This document shows, piece by piece, positions 1-8,012 of a DNA stretch of 64,000 nt. The stretch is taken from positions 992,001 through 1,056,000 of the forward strand of contig NZ_JABRXF010000002.1 of the NCBI RefSeq assembly GCF_013266695.1, given 5' to 3'. The translations under genes were made by a program, and so were the position numbers. The stretch comes from Hongsoonwoonella zoysiae. GTDB lineage: Bacteria > Pseudomonadota > Alphaproteobacteria > Rhizobiales > Stappiaceae. The notes beneath the pieces are model-generated. The model ran no database searches. It worked only from the letters and a program-made list of their open reading frames with translations, and had not been told where the DNA came from. The number at the start of each line of letters is the position of its first letter. Position 1 is the stretch's first letter.

Positions 1-202
1 TCAGGAAAAGATCGGGAACATCGGCATAAAAGCCTGCCGCCATATCCTCAATCCCGGCGCGGCCTTCCCATGGCGCGCCGCGATTGATGCTGATCTGGCC
101 GTCCTTGGCATAAAAGGAGGCGACCGCTTCGGGCGCTTTGGAATTCCAGGCCTGGGTATAGGCTTCGGCCATCCTGGCGACGGCATCGGGATCGAGGGAC
201 AT
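1..202 (-). CDS. SnoaL-like / NTF2-fold protein, C-terminus cut off by window edge
   Basis: An ATG at 202 opens a reading frame that runs off the left edge of the window. The 67 visible residues begin MSLDPDAVARMAEAYTQAWN and continue through a YAKDGQISINRG segment and an AGIEDMAAGFYADVPD segment. This pattern of a helix with W-N-S, then F-Y-A-x-D-G, then a second helix before a D-hydrophobic strand is typical of SnoaL-like proteins of the NTF2 fold, which are small cyclases, isomerases or ketosteroid-isomerase relatives. The substrate cannot be inferred. It reads leftward and has no visible partner; the next gene, at 336-641, points the same way. Confidence 0.6.
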   Translation of the reverse strand, partial: MSLDPDAVARMAEAYTQAWNSKAPEAVASFYAKDGQISINRGAPWEGRAGIEDMAAGFYADVPDLFL

Positions 203-335
203 TCGCATTCCTCCGGTCTTGCGCGCCGTCGCCGACGCTTGCGGTCAAATGCATTCCGCCCGGCCGGATTGCCGGACTTGCACCCTCACTTTAACGTTGC
301 GTTACCGATACGGCCAGAACGCCCTCCGGCGCGCT

Positions 336-641
336 TCAGTTTCTCCCGATGACCTGGCGCCGGAGCGCGAAGACGATAGCCGCGACAAGGCTCGCGCCGA
401 TCCAGCGCGCTGGAAACACGGCAAGCGCTCCGCCCTCGTATCCGCCAACGGGTGGGATGCCGGCAAGGTTTATCGCAATGTCCAGGATCAGGCTCGTGAC
501 CGCGGCGGCGAACCCCGCGATCACGATCTTGCGCTTCTGGTCGGCATACCAGCCAAGCACCCCTCCAATGGCGAGCGCGAACGGGTTAAGCATGCCGGCA
601 AGGCCGAGAAGAACGATATAGGCGTGTGCTGGGTCGGTCAT
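336..641 (-). CDS. Small integral membrane protein of unknown function
   Basis: The frame encodes about 101 residues from an ATG at 641 (MTDPAHAYIVLLGLAGMLNP). A TTG at 686 would add 15 residues, and neither start has a clear Shine-Dalgarno sequence. Three hydrophobic segments are visible: residues 8-30 ending in ALAIGGVLGWY, a second rich in A, I and L after the K-R-K charge cluster, and a C-terminal one before FALRRQ. The short basic loops suggest an inner-membrane protein. I do not recognise the family. It shares orientation with the kinase gene upstream and the SnoaL-like gene downstream, but gaps of over 100 bases argue against tight coupling. Confidence 0.5.
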   Translation of the reverse strand: MTDPAHAYIVLLGLAGMLNPFALAIGGVLGWYADQKRKIVIAGFAAAVTSLILDIAINLAGIPPVGGYEGGALAVFPARWIGASLVAAIVFALRRQVIGRN

Positions 642-758
642 GTGACGCGTTTTATCCCAGAGATATCCGGATTGCGAGCGGCGCAAGCGTCATTTCCGGT
701 GCAATGATGCCGCGCTTGCGGGCGGCGGCGGCGCTCGGCCCGCGCCGAAACCGGGTGG

Positions 759-1571
759 TCAGTCCGCCAGCGCCGCGTGGACGGCAGGCAGCCGCACCGA
801 AAGCATGGCGCCTGCGCCGTCCGGGCGGTTGCGCGCTTCGATCCGCCCTCCGTGACGCTCGACGATCAGGCGCGTGATCCAAAGGCCGAGCCCGGTCGAT
901 TGCCCGCTGGCTTGCGCCCGCGAGGAAAGGCGCGTGAACGGGTTGAAGGCGCGCGCAAGATCCGAGGCGGTAAAGCCCGGCCCCTCGTCGCCGATGTGCA
1001 CATAGACGCCGCCGTCGCCCGTCGGGCCCGCTTCGCAGATCACCGTGCCGCCGGCGCGTGTATGCTTGATGGCGTTGCCGATCAGATTGTCGAAGGCCTC
1101 GAACAGCAACTGCTGGTCGCCCAGTACGGAGACGGGCTCGACCGCCCTGCAGAGGAAGCCGATCGACCGGCGGCGCGCAAGCGGCTGGTTGACGGATACC
1201 GCCAGCTGGAGGATCTCCAGCGGGTCGACGAGCCTCAGTTCGCACGCCAGCGGATCGCGCCCTTCGCGGGCACGCCAGAGCACGGCGCCCAGCATCTTGT
1301 TCAGTTGCCGGATGATCCCTTCTGCCTTTGCGGCATTGCGGGCGATGCGGGGCTGCGTTTGCGCCTGCAGGTTTTGCGAGATGTCCTCGACAAGGATGGC
1401 GAGGTTCGCAAGCGGCCCGCGAAGGTCGTGCGCGACGATCGAAAGGGCGTTGCCGTAGGCGTCGTGACCGGGTCCGCGGGCGGGTATGTCGCGTTCGCCC
1501 GGGTCTTCGCGAAGCTGCATTGCCGGGTGAATGTCGCCTGCATCCTGCACATTGAACTGATCGGTAAACAT
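759..1571 (-). CDS. Soluble sensor histidine kinase (no membrane or PAS segment)
   Basis: The ATG at 1571 follows a GGGGGGAG ribosome-binding site and gives 270 residues. A longer frame to 1652 exists but has no such site. The HisKA dimerisation helix carries the phospho-acceptor in AHDLRGPLANL (His48). The HATPase_c domain shows the N-box FDNLIGNAIKH (160-170), the G1 box GDEGPGF (194-200), the FNPF F-box and the G2 box TGLGL (226-230). All ATP-binding boxes are intact, so it is probably an active autokinase. There is no transmembrane segment and no recognisable sensing domain in the first 40 residues, and no response regulator lies beside it. It is therefore an orphan cytoplasmic kinase with unknown input and partner. 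Confidence 0.85.
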   Translation of the reverse strand: MFTDQFNVQDAGDIHPAMQLREDPGERDIPARGPGHDAYGNALSIVAHDLRGPLANLAILVEDISQNLQAQTQPRIARNAAKAEGIIRQLNKMLGAVLWRAREGRDPLACELRLVDPLEILQLAVSVNQPLARRRSIGFLCRAVEPVSVLGDQQLLFEAFDNLIGNAIKHTRAGGTVICEAGPTGDGGVYVHIGDEGPGFTASDLARAFNPFTRLSSRAQASGQSTGLGLWITRLIVERHGGRIEARNRPDGAGAMLSVRLPAVHAALAD

Positions 1572-1824
1572 CGGGCTCCCCCCTCTTTCGAAATCGCGGG
1601 TGATATCTGGCTGGCCGGCTCGATCAGGGGCCGGGTTCGCAAAGGCCGGCATGTCTTTCCGGCCACGGCCCGGATGGCCGGTAAATCTGGCGCCGCTCTT
1701 CGTCGAGGGGCGGAAACGGCGGGCGAAACATGTCGCGAACTCCCTCTTCAGGAAAATTGGCGCCCCGGCCAGGGAGGGGAGGCAGGAGGGGCTGCCGGCC
1801 GGGGCGCACGGGGCGATCCGGTCG

Positions 1825-2016
1825 TCAGATCGCCCATTTCAGCCGCGTGGCGGCGGCAAGGGATGCGATTGCCGCGCAGCCGGCGGGAAGCGTGCAGGCC
1901 ATGGCAAGCGCGGCGGCCTCACCATCGAGGATCGATTGAACGTCAAGAACGAAGGACAAGGCGCCTGCGAGCGCGGCCGGATTGACGGACACCGGGATCA
2001 TGGTCGTCGTCGGCAT
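1825..2016 (-). CDS. Small hypothetical protein divergent from a TetR-family regulator
   Basis: The frame encodes 63 residues, from MPTTTMIPVSVNPAALAGAL to the terminal RLKWAI. A GGAGGAT Shine-Dalgarno sequence sits about 6 bases before the ATG, which supports a real gene. The protein is rich in Ala and Leu with a hydrophobic centre; it could be a small helical, membrane-associated or secreted peptide, but no family is recognised. It is transcribed away from the tetR-family gene at 2235, and two TACCGATC-type operator candidates lie between them. Control by that TetR protein is therefore a reasonable inference. Confidence 0.45.
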   Translation of the reverse strand: MPTTTMIPVSVNPAALAGALSFVLDVQSILDGEAAALAMACTLPAGCAAIASLAAATRLKWAI

Positions 2017-2075
2017 TGCGCAATCCTCCGCTTGATCTCCTCAGGGTGAACCGTTCTGTTCACTTTCCGTAAATG

Positions 2076-2087
2076 TACCGATCTGTA
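2076..2087. promoter_or_regulatory. Candidate TetR-family operator, copy 1
   Basis: The 12-mer TACCGATCTGTA has TAC/GTA arms around a CGATC core. A copy of the same motif in opposite orientation occurs at 2206-2217 (TACTGATCGGTA, which reads TACCGATCAGTA on the minus strand). Having both in one divergent intergenic region fits binding by the adjacent TetR protein. The half-site ACCGATC resembles operators of several TetR-family repressors. This copy lies near the promoter of the leftward small gene. Confidence 0.5.
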
Positions 2088-2205
2088 CTTTTTCGTCAAC
2101 CTGTTTTTTAGTTTTTCCGTAGAGTTTGCCTGCTCAAAAATGAAATCAAGCGTGATTTCATACAGTTGAAATGCAATTTCTTGCCAATTTTTCGCTGCTG
2201 GACTA

Positions 2206-2217
2206 TACTGATCGGTA
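2206..2217. promoter_or_regulatory. Candidate TetR-family operator, copy 2 (autoregulation)
   Basis: TACTGATCGGTA ends 17 bases before the tetR-family ATG at 2235. It is the inverted copy of the motif at 2076-2087, differing only in the central W position. Binding here would block transcription or elongation into the regulator gene itself, the usual autoregulatory layout of this family. Confidence 0.5.
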
Positions 2218-2234
2218 AATTAAAGGAATTGAAA

Positions 2235-2804
2235 ATGCGACAGACGAAACGCGACGAACTTGTCCGCAAGGCGTTGGACATCTTCTACCGGAACGGGTTC
2301 CACGCCACGGGCATGGATATGCTGGTGGCCGAGACCGGCATCTCCAAGACGTCCATGTACAAGCACTTCCGCACGAAGGAGGAGTTGATCCTTGCCGCCC
2401 TCAGGCTTCGCGACGAAAATTTCAGGAACTGGCTGTTCCGGCGGATGGACGAACTCGGCAATACGCCGCGCGAAAAGCTCATCGCGATTTTCGACGCCCT
2501 GGAAGAATGGTTCGCCCTGCGCGAGTTCCGGGGCTGCATGTTCATCAAGGCGAGCGCCGAATATCAGGATCGGGAACACCCGATCCATTCTCAGTCGGCG
2601 GAGCACAAGCGGCTTCTTCTCGAGCATTTCAAGAGCATCTGCGCGCAGGCCGGCGCCGCCGCGCCGGGCGATCTTGCCCGCCAGATCCTTATCCTCAAGG
2701 AAGGCGCGATCGTGATGGCCGTCCTCGGGCAGGGTTGCGATGCCGCGCGCGATGCCAAACTCGCGGCACAAACCCTCCTCGCCTCCGCCCTGCCCGGCAA
2801 TTGA
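2235..2804 (+). CDS. TetR/AcrR family transcriptional regulator
   Basis: The 189-residue protein starts at the ATG at 2235, preceded by AAAGGAATTG; the frame extends 69 bases further upstream without a ribosome-binding site. The N-terminal TetR helix-turn-helix is clear: KALDIFYRNGFHATGMDMLV, then AETGISKTSMYKHF as the recognition segment, then RTKEELILAAL. The C-terminal ligand domain contains a FRGCMFIKASAEY segment, as in YxaF/LmrA-like members, some of which respond to small hydrophobic or electrophilic compounds. The ligand cannot be predicted. It is divergent from the small gene at 1825-2016 with two candidate operators between, so autoregulation is likely. Confidence 0.85.
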   Translation: MRQTKRDELVRKALDIFYRNGFHATGMDMLVAETGISKTSMYKHFRTKEELILAALRLRDENFRNWLFRRMDELGNTPREKLIAIFDALEEWFALREFRGCMFIKASAEYQDREHPIHSQSAEHKRLLLEHFKSICAQAGAAAPGDLARQILILKEGAIVMAVLGQGCDAARDAKLAAQTLLASALPGN

Positions 2805-3352
2805 CGCTCGTTCTTTGGTCGAGACGTTGAGGATAGGAGGTCATCAGCACGCCGGTGCGGTTCTGGGAAGCTCGAAACATGGACAAACGGCCGGAGTGGG
2901 GCCGGGAGGAGACCGTCGACTTCCGGAAACGGCCCCATTGAAGCGGACATTCTCATTCATCAAGTCGACGCAAATTTCCGGCCCATTACCTGAACTTCCC
3001 GTCACCGATCTCGTTCGTAACCCGGACAGTTGCAACATTGTATCAAAGAGGCTTCTGACTCTGTAATGGACAAAAAGGCTGACCATTTGGGGCGTTTCAA
3101 TTTGGGTGTCTATGGTGTACTTCACAACATGGGTGACACCGGGAACCTCGCTGTCCTTCTTTCGAAAAACGAGGCTTTGTTTATCGCCAATTCAGAAAAT
3201 CCGGCGGACACAATCTCGGAGCTTTTGGCCAAAGATGATGAGGTGGAGGACCTTAATGCCGAAAGTGCTGCCTGTTCCCGCCGTTGGATCGGATGTGATC
3301 CAGCACAGTTGGAAAGACATAGGTCCCGGGTCGGCAGTAGCCCTCTACCGAT
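2805..3352. other. Gene-poor left flank of the defence cassette
   Basis: About 550 bases lie between the tetR-family gene and the helicase stop codon without a convincing gene. The best frame, 3066-3356 on the plus strand, would encode 96 residues (MDKKADHLGRFNLGVYGVLH...). It has an acidic protein-like middle (NEALFIANSENPADTISELL), but it lacks a ribosome-binding site, runs into the helicase gene and matches nothing I recognise. It may be decayed coding sequence. No tRNA, integrase or flanking repeat marking an island boundary was found. Confidence 0.4.
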
Positions 3353-4789
3353 TTAAGGCTGCAATTGGTTTGACCTAGAACACATTACTAACTTTGCCGA
3401 TCCACGTGTCATTGCAACATAAAGATTCTTTGTATTGAGGTCGTGGGCTTCAAGGATGACACAGACATCGGCTTCTAGGCCTTTGAGTAGCAGAGTGCTG
3501 CCTACGGAGCGTTTGGCCAAGGGTCGCCCGATAAGGCGGTTTTGTTCGCGAATGCGGACAGCTGCGTCGTAGAAGGTATTGCCTTCGGTGCCGTCGCATT
3601 GCTCCAGTGCTTTCATACAGGCACGAAGAACGGCAGGACGATGTTGTCTGACACCACCTTCCTTGTTGATCTCAATCAGCAGGTTAGCCGCTGATTTAGG
3701 GGAAGGAGCGGCGCAGAAGGCAAGGGCCGCCTGTTCGGTATCTGACGGCGCTTTGCGTGCAGTGCCTCGTTGTAGTGATCCGACGCGAGTGATTAAGTCG
3801 GGTGCACCGACATTGGTCATGACCTCACCGGCGAATGTAGCGAGCTTGGTGAAAGCGTCGGCAGCGTTAAAATCGAAGCGCTTTGCGAAATCGACGAAAT
3901 CACGAAGATCGACGTTTTCAACAGTCACAGCACCAGGGGTTCGGCTTGCCATATCCCGTTGGCTTTGGGGGCTGGTGCTGCGTCCGATGATCAGGACGCG
4001 ACCGTCTGCTGTCGGAGGTGTCGTACGGGCTGCCCGCATCTGCCTCGCCATGTCCTCCGTCCCGTCCAGATGAACCCAGCTGACCTCTTCGGGTGCCGCT
4101 GTTAGGTCAATCGCTTCGCCGTTCAGGAGCTTCTTGCGCACATCCAGAAGCCAGCGTCCGAAGTCTTCCTTGCCGGCGTTGATCCAACGCCATGGAGTTT
4201 CCAGTTCCCCGACAACCGGAAAGTACTTGCATACGTTCTTGTCCCAATCGGCAAGTGGGTCACTGCCAAAGCCGAAGATTGCCTGCATGGGGTCGCCCAG
4301 AACACAGGTTGGCAGGGTTTGTGCCGCATAGGCGACAACCGCATGCTGGCGAATTGAGCAGTCTTGGTATTCATCGACAATCAGTCGGGCGTAGCTGGCA
4401 GCGACCACGTCATTGATGTGCTCTGCTTTCAGAAGGTTGACGGCGGCGACACGGATGTTTGGGTAGTCAGTTCCGGCGTTCGCCAGTTTCAAAATGTTCG
4501 GGTCGTAAGCGCCCCGCTGTGGAAACATGGAGATGAGCCTCATTGCCCAACCGTCTATGGTTGAAAGCCGATAGGCCTTGGATGGAACGCCCGCCTGGTC
4601 CAAACGTCCGCGAAGGGCAACAACGCCCGCATTCGTATGGGTCAGCACCAGTATTGGCTTCGAGCCGGTGTGTCGGGTCAGAGCTTCGGCAATCAGATGG
4701 GTTTTTCCGCAGCCTGCCGGTGCGGTAACGGTGCCCCGGTCTATCGCCAGCAAATCAATTTCAGGTTCCGGCATTGCCAGCCCACCCAA
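3353..4789 (-). CDS. gajB: Gabija-type UvrD/PcrA-like helicase (GajB-like)
   Basis: The 478-residue superfamily 1 helicase has Walker A APAGCGKT at 23-30, motif Ia in VLTHTNAGV, motif II DEYQD at 139-143, motif III GDPMQAIFGF at 165-174, and motif VI VAMTR at 458-462. It is far shorter than UvrD and lacks the large insertions, which matches GajB (just under 500 residues). It overlaps the end of the preceding OLD-family nuclease gene by 29 bases from a GTG at 4789, or 14 bases if the ATG at 4774 is used, so the pair is co-translated. In Gabija, GajB associates with the GajA nuclease and hydrolyses nucleotides during anti-phage defence. All catalytic motifs look intact. Confidence 0.85.
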   Translation of the reverse strand: MGGLAMPEPEIDLLAIDRGTVTAPAGCGKTHLIAEALTRHTGSKPILVLTHTNAGVVALRGRLDQAGVPSKAYRLSTIDGWAMRLISMFPQRGAYDPNILKLANAGTDYPNIRVAAVNLLKAEHINDVVAASYARLIVDEYQDCSIRQHAVVAYAAQTLPTCVLGDPMQAIFGFGSDPLADWDKNVCKYFPVVGELETPWRWINAGKEDFGRWLLDVRKKLLNGEAIDLTAAPEEVSWVHLDGTEDMARQMRAARTTPPTADGRVLIIGRSTSPQSQRDMASRTPGAVTVENVDLRDFVDFAKRFDFNAADAFTKLATFAGEVMTNVGAPDLITRVGSLQRGTARKAPSDTEQAALAFCAAPSPKSAANLLIEINKEGGVRQHRPAVLRACMKALEQCDGTEGNTFYDAAVRIREQNRLIGRPLAKRSVGSTLLLKGLEADVCVILEAHDLNTKNLYVAMTRGSAKLVMCSRSNQLQP

Positions 4790-6494
4790 ACACTGCCGCT
4801 ACGGCGCATTTGAAATCCGCATCCGCGTTCTGAAGGTCAGGGCCGATAATCTCCCGCGCAGCCTGTTCCATCCACATCAACTGCTTGAACCAGCCTTTTT
4901 TACGGATGCTGGAGGCCATTGCCAAAACAGCTCGTGTTTGTGGGCTATAGCCGTCGATTAGTGCTTCGATCTGGATGTCATTGAGTGTTTCACCGTTTGT
5001 CGCTCGTGACCGGATATGCCCGTCAACCACATCCTCGCCATGCAGCTCGATGGCAAAATCGACCAGCCTGCCGACCGCTTCGTCTGACAGGCTCATGAAG
5101 AGTTCCGCCTCGAGGCAGCGATCATCACGCCAGGTGAAGACTGACCCACCGCCGTCAATGAACGCCTGATGAGTTTCTGACTCCGGTTTCTGATCGTCGT
5201 CTCTTAGTATCGCGGTGCGATAGCCCAACGATTGCATTGGCGTTGCTCGGTGATAAGCGTCGTTCGGGCCGCCGCCTTTGGCGTCGACCAAGGCAACACC
5301 GTGTGCCGGGATGGAAACCTGACCCTGACTTTCAAAATACTGATCTAATCCGCGCAGGAAGCCGACTTCGCTTGCCCCTTCGCAGACGATGACAGACGTT
5401 GCCAGAAACGCATCCGGATAAAGGCGAATTGTCCCCTGAACGGCATTATCGCTGCCGACACTGAGGACGTCATGGTGATCGTCATGGCCGCGTACCACAA
5501 AAAGCTGATGGCCACCCAACTCCCGAAGTGCGACCGGGGAATGCGTTGTCAGAAAGGCCTGCAACGGCTCGTCTGCTTCCTTTGCGCCGAGAGAACCCAG
5601 TAATCGCATGATGCGGTGCGGTTCAAGACCATGCTCCAATTCATCGATTAAGATGATTGATGATGACTGAGTCGCCATGCGTTGCAGCCCGGCAATCAAC
5701 AACCGCGTGGATCCGATTCCAAGGCCTTTTAGCGGAACGCCCGCTTCATTGTGCAGGGAGATGGTGCCGCCGCTCACCGATACCGAGTGCGCGTCCAGCA
5801 TGGCTTTAACTTCGTCGCCAACGGGGATGCCAAGATATTTGGCAGTGTCCGCCACGATTTTGAGTGCATCGCCAAGCTGCTCCTTTGCATCATCTCCAAA
5901 AGCCGCTCTTGCTTCGCGCGCCGCTTTGACGATTGCGGCCGATGCGTCGGCACGCTCTTCGGTTAGGTGATTAAGTACGGAACCCCGACGCCAACCGAGA
6001 TTGAGGTCAGCGAAGGCGCCGATCCGCGTCGGTGCGAGGCGTGCCCTGTCCGCCCATGACAGGTTACGGCTAAGGCCTTGGGCTTCGGCACGATCAGAAA
6101 CCAGAGACCACGATGGCTCCAAATCGCCTTCGACTCTCAGGCGCAAGGTCAGGACCGTCTCAGCGTCCTTTTCAGGTTCGTCTTCGACAACACCAGTCTC
6201 TTTGGTAAAGCCGCGCAGAAACATGCCGTAACTGTCCATGCTCTTGAGCGCGTCGTCCAATGCACCGATGGTGAGTGTAATCTGAATGGCGCTATCAACA
6301 TCGAGGTTGTGAAAGTCAGCGTCAGTCATCTGAAGGTTACGGCGCGCGCCCAGACAATAGTCAATCGCGTCAAGGATGGTTGATTTTCCACTATCACCAG
6401 GGCCAATAAGGCAGTTTATGCCGTTTGATGGTAGCCAGGAGAGGTTCTGAATGCCCCGGAAGTTCTCAATTTCTACTTTTCTGATCCGAGACAT
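4761..6494 (-). CDS. gajA: Gabija-type OLD-family ATPase/TOPRIM nuclease (GajA-like)
   Basis: At 577 residues this matches the usual length of GajA. The N-terminal ABC/SMC-like ATPase has FRGI near residue 12, Walker A GPGDSGKST (31-39), a signature-like GIGSTR (259-264), Walker B ILIDELEHG (D284, E285) and an H-loop with His318. The C-terminal TOPRIM nuclease begins with IVCEGASE (E372, E376) and has an aspartate cluster RDDD (432-434). It is followed by a UvrD-like helicase gene, which defines class 2 OLD nucleases and the Gabija system. GajA cleaves DNA site-specifically and is held back by nucleotides until phage replication depletes them. The pair is a complete-looking defence module. 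Confidence 0.87.
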   Translation of the reverse strand: MSRIRKVEIENFRGIQNLSWLPSNGINCLIGPGDSGKSTILDAIDYCLGARRNLQMTDADFHNLDVDSAIQITLTIGALDDALKSMDSYGMFLRGFTKETGVVEDEPEKDAETVLTLRLRVEGDLEPSWSLVSDRAEAQGLSRNLSWADRARLAPTRIGAFADLNLGWRRGSVLNHLTEERADASAAIVKAAREARAAFGDDAKEQLGDALKIVADTAKYLGIPVGDEVKAMLDAHSVSVSGGTISLHNEAGVPLKGLGIGSTRLLIAGLQRMATQSSSIILIDELEHGLEPHRIMRLLGSLGAKEADEPLQAFLTTHSPVALRELGGHQLFVVRGHDDHHDVLSVGSDNAVQGTIRLYPDAFLATSVIVCEGASEVGFLRGLDQYFESQGQVSIPAHGVALVDAKGGGPNDAYHRATPMQSLGYRTAILRDDDQKPESETHQAFIDGGGSVFTWRDDRCLEAELFMSLSDEAVGRLVDFAIELHGEDVVDGHIRSRATNGETLNDIQIEALIDGYSPQTRAVLAMASSIRKKGWFKQLMWMEQAAREIIGPDLQNADADFKCAVAAVFGWAGNAGT

Positions 6495-6851
6495 TTATTA
6501 CTACTCTTCCCATCATTTAGCTGCCTTATGGCGCGGCGATTCTAGCAACACTCATAAGAAGTATTATCTCAAAATGGTGATGGGGAAAGCCTTCCCCTGC
6601 CCGCAACCGCCTATCGGCGATTTCCGTCGCCCCGTCCAGCTGGGTTCCTTCCTGCCTTCTACGGGCATTCACCCGCTCCGCAACGAACGGCAGCTTCAGG
6701 GATCGGATCGAAAACCCTCGAACGATGGAAATGCGGGCGCAAAGCAGACGCTGTTTGAAGAACACCCCAGCTTCCGAATTGAGCCGAAGACAACCGCCAA
6801 ACAAAATCATTCTTCGGTCCGTCAAACCCCCGCTCACCAAAGCCAAAACCC
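6495..6851. other. Non-coding right flank of the defence cassette
   Basis: About 357 bases separate the nuclease start from the next gene's stop. The stretch nearest the nuclease is AT-rich and probably holds its promoter; GGGAAGAG lies about 10 bases before the ATG. Further away is a GC-rich stretch around 6585-6720 with a near-palindrome GGGGAAAGCCTTCCCC and no convincing frame. No integrase, tRNA or direct repeat matching the left flank was seen. Confidence 0.35.
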
Positions 6852-7967
6852 TCACCCCGAAAGCTCCTCCGCCACAACCTCGGCAATCATAAGCGAGGAT
6901 GTGAGGCCCGGGGATTCTATTCCGTAAAGCGCGACGAGGCCCTCGGTCCCGTGCGCTTTCGGGCCGTGGACAAGAAAGTCCGCCGCCGGTTCGCCCGGCC
7001 CCGCCACCTTGGGGCGTATGCCGCAATAGTCGGGCGTAAGAGCATCGTCCGCCAGGTCCGGCCAATAGCGGCGGATCGCCTCGTAAAACCGCTCACCGCG
7101 CGCCGGATCGACGTGGTAATCGACCGCATCCACCCATTCCACATCCGGGCCGAAGCGGGCCTGCCCGCCGAGATCGAGCGTCAGATGAACGCCAAGGCCG
7201 CCCGGTTCGGGAACAGGGTAGATCAGCCTTGAAAACGGCGCGCGCCCACTCGCAAGGCGGAAGTAGTTTCCCTTCGCGTAATAGGTGCGCGGGACGCGGT
7301 AACTATCTGGAATTCCGCGAAATTCATTCATCAGGCTGGAAGACGACAGCCCTGCGGAGACGACGAGGTTCCGGCAATCGAGCGTGAAGCCGCCCTCGGC
7401 GCAAGTCTCGACGCGAAAACCTCCGGTATCGCGCCTGGAAAGCGCGGCCGCTTCCGTGTTCAGCGCCAGAAAACCGCCGTTTTCTTCCATGTCGCCTTGC
7501 AGCGCCAGCATGAAGGCGTGGCTGTCGATAATGCCGGTCGAGGGTGAAAGCAGCGCGCCGTGGGCCTGAAGAGCGGGCTCCAGCGCCAGCGCCTCTTCCC
7601 GTGACAGGAAGCGCAGGTCGTTTACGCCGTTATCCCCGGCCTTATCCCCGATGGCTTTCAGTTCGCTAAGCTGGTCTTCAGAGGTCGCGACGATCAGCTT
7701 GGCCGTCTTCGCGTGCGGCACCTTGTGGTCCTCGCAGAAGCGGTAAAGCATGTCCCGGCCCTGCAAGCAGGCGCGCGCCTTCAGGCTGCCGGTCGGGTAG
7801 TAGATGCCGGCGTGGATGACTTCACTGTTGCGTGAACTCGTCTCGGAGCCGATCAGGCCGTGGCGCTCCAGCACCACGACCTCGTGTCCCTTCAGGGCAA
7901 GCCGGCGGGCGATCGCCAGACCGACCACCCCTGCCCCGATTATGACCGTCTCGACTTTCTCAGGCAC
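6852..7967 (-). CDS. FAD-dependent oxidoreductase, L-2-hydroxyglutarate oxidase/dehydrogenase-like
   Basis: The 371-residue protein opens with a dinucleotide-binding fold, VETVIIGAGVVGLAIARRLA, followed by the acidic ribose-binding end VVLERH. Features recalled from LhgO/L2HGDH are NSEVIHAGIYYPTGSLKARAC near residue 50 and the C-terminal YGIESPGLTSSLMIAEVV, which closes the FAD site. Members oxidise L-2-hydroxyglutarate or related 2-hydroxyacids and pass electrons to the quinone pool or oxygen. The substrate is inferred from family resemblance only. It reads toward the Gabija cassette and is separated from gatA by only 45 bases on the same strand, so it may be partly read through from gatCA. 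Confidence 0.75.
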   Translation of the reverse strand: MPEKVETVIIGAGVVGLAIARRLALKGHEVVVLERHGLIGSETSSRNSEVIHAGIYYPTGSLKARACLQGRDMLYRFCEDHKVPHAKTAKLIVATSEDQLSELKAIGDKAGDNGVNDLRFLSREEALALEPALQAHGALLSPSTGIIDSHAFMLALQGDMEENGGFLALNTEAAALSRRDTGGFRVETCAEGGFTLDCRNLVVSAGLSSSSLMNEFRGIPDSYRVPRTYYAKGNYFRLASGRAPFSRLIYPVPEPGGLGVHLTLDLGGQARFGPDVEWVDAVDYHVDPARGERFYEAIRRYWPDLADDALTPDYCGIRPKVAGPGEPAADFLVHGPKAHGTEGLVALYGIESPGLTSSLMIAEVVAEELSG

Positions 7968-8012
7968 CTTTTTCGCCCCCGATTGCCATGAGATCGGACG
8001 GTCTGGAATTCT

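Noticed and set aside
777-1985. A 402-codon plus-strand open frame opposite the histidine kinase
   Set aside because: It is antisense to intact HisKA and HATPase motifs and has no ribosome-binding site or family match.
2844-2859. A 16-base string, TCAGCACGCCGGTGCG, repeated exactly at 50483-50498
   Set aside because: In 64 kb about one such exact 16-base match is roughly expected by chance, and the flanks do not align.
3030-3356. A 108-codon plus-strand open frame left of the helicase gene
   Set aside because: Part of it looks protein-like, but no start signal or family was found; it is described only as uncertain content of the gap.
6451-6927. A 158-codon plus-strand open frame over the right flank of the defence cassette
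   Set aside because: It overlaps the start of the nuclease gene and the end of the flavoprotein gene antisense, is full of Pro, Gln and Ser without a family pattern, and lacks a ribosome-binding site.
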